The notes: generated by a model from the letters alone, not told the origin. A DNA stretch of 7,774 bases from an uncultured bacterium (GCA_905215845.1 CAJMRU010000037.1:1-7774); one strand, 5' to 3'; counted from the first letter of the stretch, positions 1-7,155 are shown. Numbers and translations: made by a program.

Positions 1-28
1 TACAAATTATTAAAGATTTTTTATTCAT
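1..28 (-). CDS. 5' end of an unidentified gene, cut by the window edge
   Basis: Nine codons are visible, starting with ATG at 28-26 and reading MNKKSLIIC before the window ends. The start is supported by a GGAGAG ribosome binding site at 40-35 with a 6-base gap, and by a promoter-like pair further upstream (92-64). Another ATG at 32-30 lies in a different frame and meets a stop after two more codons, so it is not the start. The Lys-Lys followed by hydrophobic residues would suit a signal peptide or membrane anchor, but nine residues are too few to assign a function. It is on the same strand as the other genes and has its own promoter-like signal, so it may be a separate transcription unit. 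Confidence 0.55.
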
Positions 29-34
29 ACATAT

Positions 35-40
35 CTCTCC
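35..40 (-). promoter_or_regulatory. Ribosome binding site of the left-edge gene
   Basis: The minus strand reads GGAGAG, then six bases (ATATGT), then ATG at 28. This match and spacing decide the start of the truncated left-edge gene over the out-of-frame ATG at 32. Confidence 0.6.
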
Positions 41-63
41 TAAAAATTATACATTACTTCATT

Positions 64-92
64 ATAATAACATTTTTCTCTAAATTATTCAA
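64..92 (-). promoter_or_regulatory. Probable sigma-A promoter for the left-edge gene
   Basis: The minus strand has TTGAAT at 92-87 as a -35 box and TATTAT at 69-64 as a -10 box, separated by exactly 17 bases. The -10 sequence and spacing are the same as in the promoter at 6970-6942. A TATAAT overlaps at 66-61 but would give a 20-base spacer. It lies between the stop of the cadherin-like gene (136) and the start at 28. AT-rich DNA gives chance matches, so this is moderate evidence. Confidence 0.45.
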
Positions 93-135
93 CTTTTTAT
101 TAATTTTTCTTTTATTCTTTACTGTCTAATACTAC

Positions 136-753
136 TTATTTTCGTTTTGATTTTTTATCAGCAATTATAACTACTCCACCAATTAACAAAACAACTATCA
201 CTGTTATAATCATTACAGTTATTTCTCTACTTTTGTCTTCTGGTTTATCAGAACGATTTTCTACTTTTATTGTATATACTTTTAAATTACCATTTTCTGC
301 AATAACATTTACATTAACATATTGTTGTTCTGGAGTTATTTCTATTACTCCTGCCCCTTCTATTTTAGCTTTTTTATCATCTGTTTCTGCTATTATATTC
401 AAGTTTTTTAGTCTACTTTTATTATCAACATATACTGTATAATTATCTTGTTGCATATTAAATTCCGGCTCTATCTTATACCCTTCTACTTTTAAAGATT
501 TTAAATAATTATTTCCTGATTTTTCTACATTTTCTTGTATTGTACTAATTGAATTTTGTTCTTCTTTTATCTTATTTTCTTCATATTTTTTAGCTTCTTC
601 TTCTCCTTCTTCTGAGGTAAAATCGGCTTTTCCTGCACTATTGGGTGGTACTGGTATATCTACTAATCTTCCTGCTGCATATACAAAACTGTACATTCCT
701 GCAACTAATAAAAATATTATTCCTATTATTAATATCTTTTTTCTATTTTTCAT
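136..753 (-). CDS. Small membrane-anchored surface protein with a cadherin-like beta-sandwich domain
   Basis: This 205-residue protein is predicted to sit on the outer face of the cell membrane. Residues 1-27 form a basic start, a hydrophobic core and a VYA-A cleavage-like site. Residues 45-80 are a charged Glu/Lys-rich linker. Residues about 83-166 match the cadherin-like beta-sandwich pattern (PF12733 type): it opens with LKSLKVEGY, has DNYTVYV in the middle and ends with YTIKVEN. Residues about 178-198 are a transmembrane helix, followed by a basic tail (KKSKRK) that should lie in the cytoplasm. ATG at 753 has a good AAGGAAGGA site just upstream. No catalytic motif is seen, so a structural, adhesive or sensory role is likely but unproven. 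It follows the wall-hydrolase operon by 151 bases, across a terminator-like hairpin. I see no convincing promoter in that gap, so read-through is possible. Confidence 0.8.
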   Translation of the reverse strand: MKNRKKILIIGIIFLLVAGMYSFVYAAGRLVDIPVPPNSAGKADFTSEEGEEEAKKYEENKIKEEQNSISTIQENVEKSGNNYLKSLKVEGYKIEPEFNMQQDNYTVYVDNKSRLKNLNIIAETDDKKAKIEGAGVIEITPEQQYVNVNVIAENGNLKVYTIKVENRSDKPEDKSREITVMIITVIVVLLIGGVVIIADKKSKRK

Positions 754-850
754 AATTATTTTCCTTCCTTACTTCATATATTTAGTTTTTTAAATTGTTT
801 TTACCTATAACCACTTGTATAAACCATAAAAGCAATATAAAAACTTTTAC

Positions 851-893
851 ATAATAGAAAATGGTAAACTAATTACTATATTAATTTACCATT
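851..893 (-). terminator. Probable terminator or attenuator after the hydrolase operon
   Basis: A 14-pair inverted repeat with one mismatch spans 860-893: AATGGTAAA on one arm and TTTACCATT on the other, extended by TTAAT/ATTAG next to a six-base loop. It begins 11 bases past the stop codon at 905. On the minus strand it is followed by TTCTATTAT, a broken U-tract, so termination may be partial and allow read-through into the cadherin-like gene. Confidence 0.55.
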
Positions 894-904
894 CCCCTTT
901 CAAG

Positions 905-3900
905 TTAATTTATTTTTACTAAATAATTAGTTGCTACAAAACCTTTTGTTCCATCATCAAAAATAACTATATCCCATGAATAACCTTCATAATTGTATTT
1001 ATTAGTCATAATACGTGTTCCTTTTGTTCCATCTCCTACACTTCTTATAACATCATAGCTAGTTCCTGGTCCTGTTCTTACATTTGTTCCAGTACCATCA
1101 TTTGTTTTTACTCTAACTCTATCTTTACAGTTTGTTTCATCTGGGATAACTTGTAAGTTAACATTTGAGCAATATCCTATATTTCCTGATGGTGCTATAA
1201 CCTTGTGCCATCCATTTGATAGTCTTTCAACTGAACATAGTACTGAACCAGTTGGCATCCTTTCTATTAGTGCTCCTGATGTAGAAGGTTCTTTTCTTAA
1301 TGCCAATCCCATATCAGTATCAACAACTTTTACACTAATTGGACCTTTGTCTGAAGTCCCTGGGTTTTCTCCTTGACCTGTTGGTCTTTCTGAAATTGTT
1401 TTTGGCATATTTTCATAAACAGGTATTACGAATTTTATTCTATTATCTAATGTATTAGTATCTACATAACAACTTCTTAATATATCTGCTTCACTATATG
1501 CTGCTGATAAGTTTTGCATATATTGATGGTTATAAAACCCTCCTCCACTTGCTGGATTTACATCAAATTTATTTAAGTATAAAGTATGTTGTTTTACATC
1601 TATATAACCACTTTTTACTATTTTCATTCCACCTTCAAGTCCTTTTACCATTGTGTCCCAGCCTTCTTTTTTAGCTCTAGCTAAAGCTGTTGCAACATCA
1701 TTTCCTACTACCGCTCCTATATTAAATGGATTATAATATTTTTTTCCATCTCCACCGTCCATCTCTAATGTTGCTGAACCATTTCTTCCTTGTTCTTGGA
1801 ATAATCTTGCAATTATGTAGTATGGGTTAATATTATTGTTTTCACATAATCTTCTAAGGTCTTCAGCATAATTATTTAAAAATGTTCCATTTACTTGATA
1901 TTGTATTGAATCTCTTGTCGCTCCACTACTTGCATAATTTCCTAAATCAACAAATTGAAATACATCTGTATCATTTAAGAAATTTCTTGGATCCATAAAA
2001 TATGCTATTCCTTTATATGAAGCTGAAGCCCATGAATTACTAACATATGGGTTTGGAGCTATCCAATCTCCTTTGTATGTTGGTGTATACACTAAATTTG
2101 CTTGTTTATTTGCATATTCGTATTCACCTTTTACTGCTGTATTAAAGTCTAAACCAGTATATAAAATTTCAAATTCCCAATTCGGATGTGCTTCAACTAA
2201 TTTATTTATTGCACTTTCTATTCCTGGATATTTATTTGAATCTATATTTACTCCAATATATGTTTTATACAAATAGTACATTTGTCTATCATTAGCTTTT
2301 TTTAGTCCTTCTAGGATAATTTTAGAACCATTTTGTATAGTATTTTCTACACTTATTGCTAAGTCTGGCCTTGTTATAGGTGAAATAGTCCATCCATTTA
2401 TTTTGCTATCTCTTATCATCCATTTTTGTCCTAACTCACCTTTATATTCATCTTGCACAATTTCTATTCCATTTGTAATATTATTATTTTTAACAGTTAA
2501 ACTCTTATCAGTATGTCCCGCTAGTATTTTATAATATCCATCTACATATTCTATTTTGAATTTTTGAGCTGTAGAATTACCATAATTCCATATATCTAAT
2601 TTAGCATTATTTTCTCTACTTCCTCCTGCTACTTCTATTGCTTTACTACTATCAGCTCCTACTGCTATTTCATATATTCCATTTTCTATTGTCTTTTTTA
2701 CCTCTACTGTTTTAATAAAATAAAACATTTGATTATTATTTATTTGATTTTTTGACAATATTAATTTTGAACCATTTTGAATTGCACCTTGAATACTTAT
2801 TGTTAATTCTGGATTACTTAACGGCGAAATTAACCATCCATTTTTTCCACTATCTTTTATTAACCATTTTTGACCATCTGCCCCTGTATAATCTGATTGT
2901 ATTATTTCTGTTCCTTCTTTTATGCTATCTCCTTTTGCTGTTAAACTTTTTCCTGTATGTTTTGCAGTTATTTTATAAAAACCTTCTTTATATTCAATAT
3001 TGAATTTTTGTGCATCTACATTTCCATAATCCCAAATTCCTATTTTAGCACCATTTGAAGTATCACTTCCTGCTACTTCTATTCCTTTATTAGACTTTGC
3101 TCCTACTAAAATTTCATATGTAGCATTGCTTTGAGTTTTTTCTAATGAATTTATATTATATAAATAATACATTTGTTTATCAGTATTTTGAGTTTTTGAT
3201 AATATTAATTTTGAACCATTTTTTATGCTTTGCACACTTATTGATAAGTTAGGATTATTTAATGGTGAGATTAGCCATCCATTTTTTTCACTATCTTTTA
3301 TTAACCATTTTTGACCATCTGCCCCTGTATAATCTGACTGCACTATTTCTGTTCCTTCTTTTATGCTATTTTCCTTTGCTGTCAAACTTTTCCCTGTATG
3401 CATTGCTGTTATTTTATAATATCCTTCTTTATATTCAAAATAGAATTTTTGTGCTGTTGCATTTCCATAATCCCATATATCTACTTTTGCATTATTTTCT
3501 TTACTGCTTCCTGCTACTTCTACAGTTTTATTACTACTAACTCCTAATGCTATTTTATATATTCCATTTCCTTGTGTTTTTTCATCTTTATTCATATTAT
3601 ATAAATAATACATTTGATTATCATTATCTTTTGTAGCAGATAATACTATTTTAGCACCATTAACTATTGAACCTTTTACACTTATTGCCAAGTTTGGATT
3701 ACTTAATGGAGAAATTACCCAACCGTTTTTTCCACTATCCCTTAAAATCCATTTTTGACCATCTAGACCTGTATAATCTGACTGTACTATTTCTGTTCCT
3801 TCTTTTATGCTATTTTCTTTTGCTGTCAAACTTTTCCCAGTATGCATTGCTGTTATTTTATAATATCCATCTTTATATTCAAAATAGAACTTTTGAGCTG

Positions 3901-4414
3901 TTGCATTTCCATAATTCCATATATCTACTTTTGCACCATTTGATATGTCACTTCCTGCTACTTCTATGGTCTTATTGCTATCTGCTCCAACTGCTATTTT
4001 GTATATTCCATTACTTTGTAATTTTTCTGTCTTCTTTATTGAAGAATAATCTTTTAAACTATACTTAGAATCTTCTTGAATTTCTTCATTTACAATAGTA
4101 GTATCTTTTTCTAAATCTTTGTTTTGTTCTACTATATTATTTTTTTCTACTGTATTGCTATTTTGTGTTTTATTAACATTTTCTATATTATTGTTACTTT
4201 CTATTTTGTTAGTATTTTCTTCTCTATTTATTTCATTATTTTTATCTGTTTTATTTGTTGCAATTTCATTATTTTTCATACTATTGTTAGAAGTTTCTGA
4301 ATTATTTACAATATTGGTATTTATAGTATTAACCGCATATGTATTTATTCCAACCATACTTATAATTATTTCAATTATTACTATTGCTAAAATTATCTTT
4401 TTTATTTTCATCAT
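905..4414 (-). CDS. Secreted N-acetylglucosaminidase-like wall hydrolase with four RICIN units and two SH3-like domains
   Basis: This 1169-residue protein is predicted to cleave the glycan strand of peptidoglycan outside the cell. It has a signal peptide (residues 1-27, TYA-V site), an Asn-rich linker (about 28-118), four beta-trefoil RICIN units (about 134-281, 282-428, 429-576, 577-720), a catalytic domain (about 740-1004) and two bacterial SH3-like domains (about 1024-1090 and 1098-1169). The catalytic domain has hallmarks of LytD/GH73-type beta-N-acetylglucosaminidases: HPNWEFEILYTGLD (H743), MDPRNFL (M807), RLFQEQG with E874 as the probable catalytic acid, YNPFNIGA, and a late Gln-Thr-Leu-Tyr-like stretch (QHTLYLNKF). 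SH3-like domains usually bind cell-wall peptides. Two adjacent ATG codons (4414 and 4411) are possible starts; AGGAG lies 5 bases from the first and 8 from the second, so the second may be preferred. It begins 14 bases after the M14 gene stops, so the two are almost surely co-transcribed. The domain order is clear; exact bond specificity is family inference. Confidence 0.87.
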   Translation of the reverse strand: MMKIKKIILAIVIIEIIISMVGINTYAVNTINTNIVNNSETSNNSMKNNEIATNKTDKNNEINREENTNKIESNNNIENVNKTQNSNTVEKNNIVEQNKDLEKDTTIVNEEIQEDSKYSLKDYSSIKKTEKLQSNGIYKIAVGADSNKTIEVAGSDISNGAKVDIWNYGNATAQKFYFEYKDGYYKITAMHTGKSLTAKENSIKEGTEIVQSDYTGLDGQKWILRDSGKNGWVISPLSNPNLAISVKGSIVNGAKIVLSATKDNDNQMYYLYNMNKDEKTQGNGIYKIALGVSSNKTVEVAGSSKENNAKVDIWDYGNATAQKFYFEYKEGYYKITAMHTGKSLTAKENSIKEGTEIVQSDYTGADGQKWLIKDSEKNGWLISPLNNPNLSISVQSIKNGSKLILSKTQNTDKQMYYLYNINSLEKTQSNATYEILVGAKSNKGIEVAGSDTSNGAKIGIWDYGNVDAQKFNIEYKEGFYKITAKHTGKSLTAKGDSIKEGTEIIQSDYTGADGQKWLIKDSGKNGWLISPLSNPELTISIQGAIQNGSKLILSKNQINNNQMFYFIKTVEVKKTIENGIYEIAVGADSSKAIEVAGGSRENNAKLDIWNYGNSTAQKFKIEYVDGYYKILAGHTDKSLTVKNNNITNGIEIVQDEYKGELGQKWMIRDSKINGWTISPITRPDLAISVENTIQNGSKIILEGLKKANDRQMYYLYKTYIGVNIDSNKYPGIESAINKLVEAHPNWEFEILYTGLDFNTAVKGEYEYANKQANLVYTPTYKGDWIAPNPYVSNSWASASYKGIAYFMDPRNFLNDTDVFQFVDLGNYASSGATRDSIQYQVNGTFLNNYAEDLRRLCENNNINPYYIIARLFQEQGRNGSATLEMDGGDGKKYYNPFNIGAVVGNDVATALARAKKEGWDTMVKGLEGGMKIVKSGYIDVKQHTLYLNKFDVNPASGGGFYNHQYMQNLSAAYSEADILRSCYVDTNTLDNRIKFVIPVYENMPKTISERPTGQGENPGTSDKGPISVKVVDTDMGLALRKEPSTSGALIERMPTGSVLCSVERLSNGWHKVIAPSGNIGYCSNVNLQVIPDETNCKDRVRVKTNDGTGTNVRTGPGTSYDVIRSVGDGTKGTRIMTNKYNYEGYSWDIVIFDDGTKGFVATNYLVKIN
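2255..4015 (-). repeat. Four tandem RICIN-encoding repeats, period about 444 bp
   Basis: Four direct repeats encode beta-trefoil units at about 4015-3572, 3571-3131, 3130-2687 and 2686-2255. The conserved GIYKI-like starts fall at residues 136, 284, 431 and 579, giving spacings of 148, 147 and 148. Each unit splits into three parts of about 49 residues: the first ends in AQKF, the second in GQKW and the third in NQM(Y/F)Y, as expected for a trefoil. Units 1 and 2 differ at only four of 91 bases when 3895-3805 is aligned to 3451-3361. Unit 2 lacks one codon in its third part. Confidence 0.9.
4061..4333 (-). repeat. Low-complexity Asn-rich linker of the glucosaminidase-like protein
   Basis: Residues about 28-118 are dominated by Asn, Glu, Lys, Thr and Ser, with repeated short words such as NNEI, TNKIE, NVNKT and VEKNN. 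It sits between the signal peptide and the first RICIN unit, so it should be an extended hydrophilic spacer. Its composition closely matches the linker of the neighbouring M14 protein, but its spacing is less regular. Confidence 0.75.
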
Positions 4415-4419
4415 ATCTT

Positions 4420-4424
4420 CTCCT
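4420..4424 (-). promoter_or_regulatory. Ribosome binding site of the glucosaminidase-like gene
   Basis: AGGAG on the minus strand lies inside the 14-base gap between the two operon genes, four bases after the upstream stop codon. It is 5 bases from the ATG at 4414 and 8 bases from the in-frame ATG at 4411, which favours the second start. The closeness to the upstream stop would suit translational coupling. Confidence 0.65.
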
Positions 4425-4428
4425 ACTT

Positions 4429-6909
4429 TTAATAGCTTTTTAATAAATTCATTGTTGCTGTGTTAAATTTATTAACATATCCTTTTTGTATTAATTCATT
4501 ATGACTTTTCACTTCTGGTAATTCTAATAACATTGATTTTGTATTCGGTATACTTCTTGCCCATTGTATAAAATATCCTTTTCCATATGTTCCTATGTGA
4601 TTACTTATTCCAAATTCATTTCTATAAAAACTACCTAATTCATTATTTCCTATTGTTTCATTTAACCATCCATGAACATCAATAACAAAATTTTCGTTTC
4701 CTACATTATTCAAAAGAAAATCTCTTAATGCTTCTGCTTCATATGCTTGTAAAGGTTGTTCTCCTGTATAATTTCTTGAAGAATTTAACTTTGTCCATCC
4801 TATTGGAAAGCATCTATTCATATCTATACCTTTATTTTCTGGAGCCCAACTATATACAGTTGTTCTTCCTGGTCCTTGATTAGTCCATCCATTATATTGT
4901 CCATCTGGATTTGAAACTGGTAATATATATACTGTCCATTCTTTAATTAATTCTTCAGACATATTATTTTTTAGATATTTCCAAAATTCATTTGCCATAT
5001 AAGTTAATTCTGCTCCATCTTTATCATAAGAATCTTCAAAACCATGTATTGAAAAATTTAAAAATAAATGTTTTTTTCCTGTTCCTATTTGATAATATTT
5101 TAAATATGAACCACCATTTCCTTTATACATTAAACCAGATTTTCCGTATAATCCCTCTTTTATATTTTTATCTATTGGAGGCATTATGTATAGCATTTGA
5201 TTATCATTATCTCTTGTTTTAGACAATATAATCTTTGAACCGTTTACGATTTTTCCTTCTACACTTATTGATAAATCAGGATTATTTAATAATGATATGA
5301 CCCATCCATTTTTCTTTGTGTCTCTTAAAATCCACTTTTGTCCATCTAGTCCTTTATAATCCGACTGGACTATTTCTGTTCCTTCTTTTATGTTATTATC
5401 TTTAACCGTCAAACTTTTTCCAGTATGTGTTGCCATTATTTTATAATATCCTTCTTGATATTCAAATTTAAATTTTTGTGCTGGCACATTACCATAATCC
5501 CATATATCTACTTTTGCATTATTTTCTTTACTACTTCCTGCTACTTCTATTGTTTTATTGCTATCAGCTCCAATCGCTATTTTGTATATATCATCATCAT
5601 GAGTTCTTTCTGAATTATTTAGATTAAATAAGTAATACATTTGATTATTATTATCTTTTGTATTTGATAATATCATTTTATCTCCATTAGATATTGAACC
5701 TTGCACAGTTAATGATAAACTTGGATTATTTAATGGTGAGATTATCCAACCATTTTTCTTGCTATCTCTTAATATCCATTTTTGTCCATCTAGTCCTTTA
5801 TAATCTGCTTGTACTATTTCTGTCCCTTCTTTTATATTGTTTTCTTTTGCTGTTAAGCTTTTGCCTGTATGCATTGCTATTATTTTATAATATCCTTCTT
5901 TATATTCAAAATAGAATTTTTGAGCTGCTACATTTCCATAACTCCATATATCTACTTGTGCACCATTTGATTTATCACTTCCTGCTACTTCTAATGTTTT
6001 ATTACTATCAACTCCTACGGCTATTTTGTATATTCCATTTTCTTGTACTTTTTCTTCTTTATTTAGGTTATATAAATAAAACATTTGATTATCTTCAATT
6101 TGTGTATTTGACAATACAATTTTAGCACCATTAGCAATTTTTCCCTCTATGCTAATTGACAAATTTGGAGCACTTAATGGTGAGATTAACCAACCGTTTT
6201 TCTTACTATCCCTTAATATCCATTTTTGTCCATCTAATCCAATATAATCTGATTGCACTATTTCTGCATTTTCTTTTAATTCATTGTCTTTAACTGTTAA
6301 ACTCTTTCCTGTATGTCTTGCAGTTATTTTATAATATCCATCAATATATTCAAAATTAAATTTCTGTGCTGTTGCATTTCCGTAATCCCATAACCCGACT
6401 TTGGCATTGTTTTCTTTACTACTTCCTGCAATTTCTAATGATTTATTTGAACTAGCTCCTACACATATCTTATATATTCCAATTTTGTCTTTGCTTTCAT
6501 TTGTATCAATTAATTTCTCGTTATAAGTTGCTGTTTCATTTGATTCAATTTTATTTGTTTCACTATTACTTGATTTGTTTTTACTTGTTTCGTTTCTATT
6601 TAATTCATTTTTATTAGTTTGAACATCATTTATTTCATTTTGTTGTATCTGATTTGTTTCTACTTTATTTGCTTGAGTTTCATTTCTTGAAACTTCATTT
6701 TTCTTTATTTCATTTTCTTCAACTTTATTTGATTGATTTTCGTTTTTTTCATTTGTTTGAACTGTATTTTCATGTGGTGTCTTATTTTGTGTTACTTCAT
6801 TTTCTTGTATTTTGTTTTGCAAGTCTCCACTTGCATATACTAAAAAATTACTAGCACTAAATATTATTGTTATAAAAATTATTACAAATATTTTCATTAT
6901 TTTTTTCAT
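4429..6909 (-). CDS. Secreted M14 zinc carboxypeptidase with three RICIN units
   Basis: This 826-residue protein is predicted to be exported and to cleave a peptide, most plausibly the peptide stem of peptidoglycan. It has a signal peptide (residues 1-26, VYA-S site), an Asn-rich linker (about 29-141), three beta-trefoil RICIN units (about 142-289, 290-438, 439-576) and a C-terminal M14 domain (about 588-826). The expected M14 residues are visible: the zinc pair H622 and E625 in HGFE, the third zinc ligand H746 in VIDVHGW, substrate-binding N698-R699 in GIDMNRCFP, an NPDG motif just before, and the catalytic Glu, probably E796 in LLELPEV. The Cys after NR replaces the Asn usual in NRNFP. ATG at 6909 has an AGGTGGG ribosome site 6 bases upstream; an in-frame ATG at 6897 has none. 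It is the first gene of a two-gene operon with its own promoter. No LPXTG, SLH or SH3 anchor is seen, so the RICIN units may hold it on the wall. M14 also includes non-wall enzymes, so the substrate is inference. Confidence 0.87.
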   Translation of the reverse strand: MKKIMKIFVIIFITIIFSASNFLVYASGDLQNKIQENEVTQNKTPHENTVQTNEKNENQSNKVEENEIKKNEVSRNETQANKVETNQIQQNEINDVQTNKNELNRNETSKNKSSNSETNKIESNETATYNEKLIDTNESKDKIGIYKICVGASSNKSLEIAGSSKENNAKVGLWDYGNATAQKFNFEYIDGYYKITARHTGKSLTVKDNELKENAEIVQSDYIGLDGQKWILRDSKKNGWLISPLSAPNLSISIEGKIANGAKIVLSNTQIEDNQMFYLYNLNKEEKVQENGIYKIAVGVDSNKTLEVAGSDKSNGAQVDIWSYGNVAAQKFYFEYKEGYYKIIAMHTGKSLTAKENNIKEGTEIVQADYKGLDGQKWILRDSKKNGWIISPLNNPSLSLTVQGSISNGDKMILSNTKDNNNQMYYLFNLNNSERTHDDDIYKIAIGADSNKTIEVAGSSKENNAKVDIWDYGNVPAQKFKFEYQEGYYKIMATHTGKSLTVKDNNIKEGTEIVQSDYKGLDGQKWILRDTKKNGWVISLLNNPDLSISVEGKIVNGSKIILSKTRDNDNQMLYIMPPIDKNIKEGLYGKSGLMYKGNGGSYLKYYQIGTGKKHLFLNFSIHGFEDSYDKDGAELTYMANEFWKYLKNNMSEELIKEWTVYILPVSNPDGQYNGWTNQGPGRTTVYSWAPENKGIDMNRCFPIGWTKLNSSRNYTGEQPLQAYEAEALRDFLLNNVGNENFVIDVHGWLNETIGNNELGSFYRNEFGISNHIGTYGKGYFIQWARSIPNTKSMLLELPEVKSHNELIQKGYVNKFNTATMNLLKSY
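5182..6486 (-). repeat. Three tandem RICIN-encoding repeats, period about 444 bp
   Basis: Three direct repeats encode trefoil units at about 6486-6043, 6042-5596 and 5595-5182. The start motif (IYKI) recurs at residues 145, 293 and 441, a spacing of exactly 148. Each unit has the AQKF, GQKW and NQM(F/Y/L)Y marks of the three trefoil parts. The second unit resembles unit 1 of the downstream gene most closely (FYFEYK, AMHTGKSLTAKEN), and the third shares AGSSKENNAKVDIWDYGN with unit 2 of that gene. Confidence 0.9.
6487..6825 (-). repeat. Asn-rich pentad linker of the M14 protein
   Basis: Residues about 29-141 contain many five-residue steps that begin with Asn, such as NKVEE, NEIKK, NEVSR, NETQA, NKVET and NQIQQ in one unbroken run. 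This equals a 15-base DNA period. The segment lacks aromatic residues until its last part and should be a flexible or extended spacer between the signal peptide and the first RICIN unit. It does not fit the A(D/N)LXX pattern of pentapeptide-repeat proteins. Confidence 0.75.
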
Positions 6910-6941
6910 ACTTATCCCACCTAAATACTAATATTACCACT

Positions 6942-6970
6942 ATAATACTATATAAATTTTCGTATGTCAA
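6942..6970 (-). promoter_or_regulatory. Sigma-A-type promoter of the hydrolase operon
   Basis: The minus strand has a perfect TTGACA at 6970-6965 and TATTAT at 6947-6942, with a 17-base spacer. Initiation would fall near 6935, giving a leader of about 25 bases that includes the AGGTGGG ribosome site before ATG at 6909. It lies downstream of the terminator at 7118-7074, as expected for an independent transcription unit. No operator-like repeat was seen around it. Confidence 0.75.
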
Positions 6971-7073
6971 TTTCTATTTTTCTTTTTTTATTGCCAATTT
7001 ATAACATTTTATTTTAGTTTATTTTACAATTTTTCAATGCCTTAAATTCTATAATTTTTATTCACCAAAATCT

Positions 7074-7118
7074 AAAAAAATCGCCATAAAATAAATTTTA
7101 TATTTTATAACGATTTTT
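7074..7118 (-). terminator. Rho-independent terminator of the right-edge membrane protein gene
   Basis: Arms ATCG (7080-7083 side) and CGAT (7111-7114 side) pair, then a two-by-two internal loop, then eight pairs (ATAAAATA with TATTTTAT) around a seven-base loop. Seven T residues follow on the minus strand (7080-7074). It starts 38 bases past the stop codon at 7156. The plus strand also ends the hairpin with five T residues, so it could work in both directions. The stem is AT-rich and of modest strength. Confidence 0.7.
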
Positions 7119-7155
7119 CATATATAAAGTTCAGTTTTTTTCTAGACATTTTAAC

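Noticed and set aside
754..859. A promoter for the cadherin-like gene, for example TTGCTT followed by TTATAG on the minus strand
   Set aside because: The spacer would be about 19 bases and both boxes match poorly. In such AT-rich DNA this is no better than chance.
2752..4068. Open frames on the plus strand at 2752-3003, 3262-3540 and 3667-4068 that encode similar Leu/Tyr/Phe-rich peptides
   Set aside because: They lie antisense to the RICIN repeats and resemble each other only because the coding strand is repeated. They lack good ribosome sites and their composition is the reverse-complement shadow of Lys/Glu/Asn-rich sequence.
4119..4466. A 115-residue Leu/Ser-rich plus-strand open frame that looks like a polytopic membrane peptide
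   Set aside because: It is antisense to the Asn-rich linker and signal peptide of the glucosaminidase-like gene and crosses the operon junction. No supporting start signal was seen.
5694..6125. A 143-residue plus-strand open frame that looks like a small membrane protein
   Set aside because: It is the antisense shadow of the RICIN units in the M14 gene, in the same relative frame as the shadows in the other gene. The hydrophobic look comes from AT-rich antisense codons.
2255..6486. Regularly spaced direct repeats considered as a CRISPR array or insertion elements
   Set aside because: The repeat period is about 444 bp, is in frame and encodes a conserved trefoil domain. There are no short identical repeats with unique spacers, no terminal inverted repeats and no transposase.
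6971..7073. A riboswitch or small RNA in the gap between the right-edge gene and the operon promoter
   Set aside because: The stretch is AT-rich with no stable stem or known conserved motif that I could see, and it lies upstream of the promoter, so it is not part of the operon leader.
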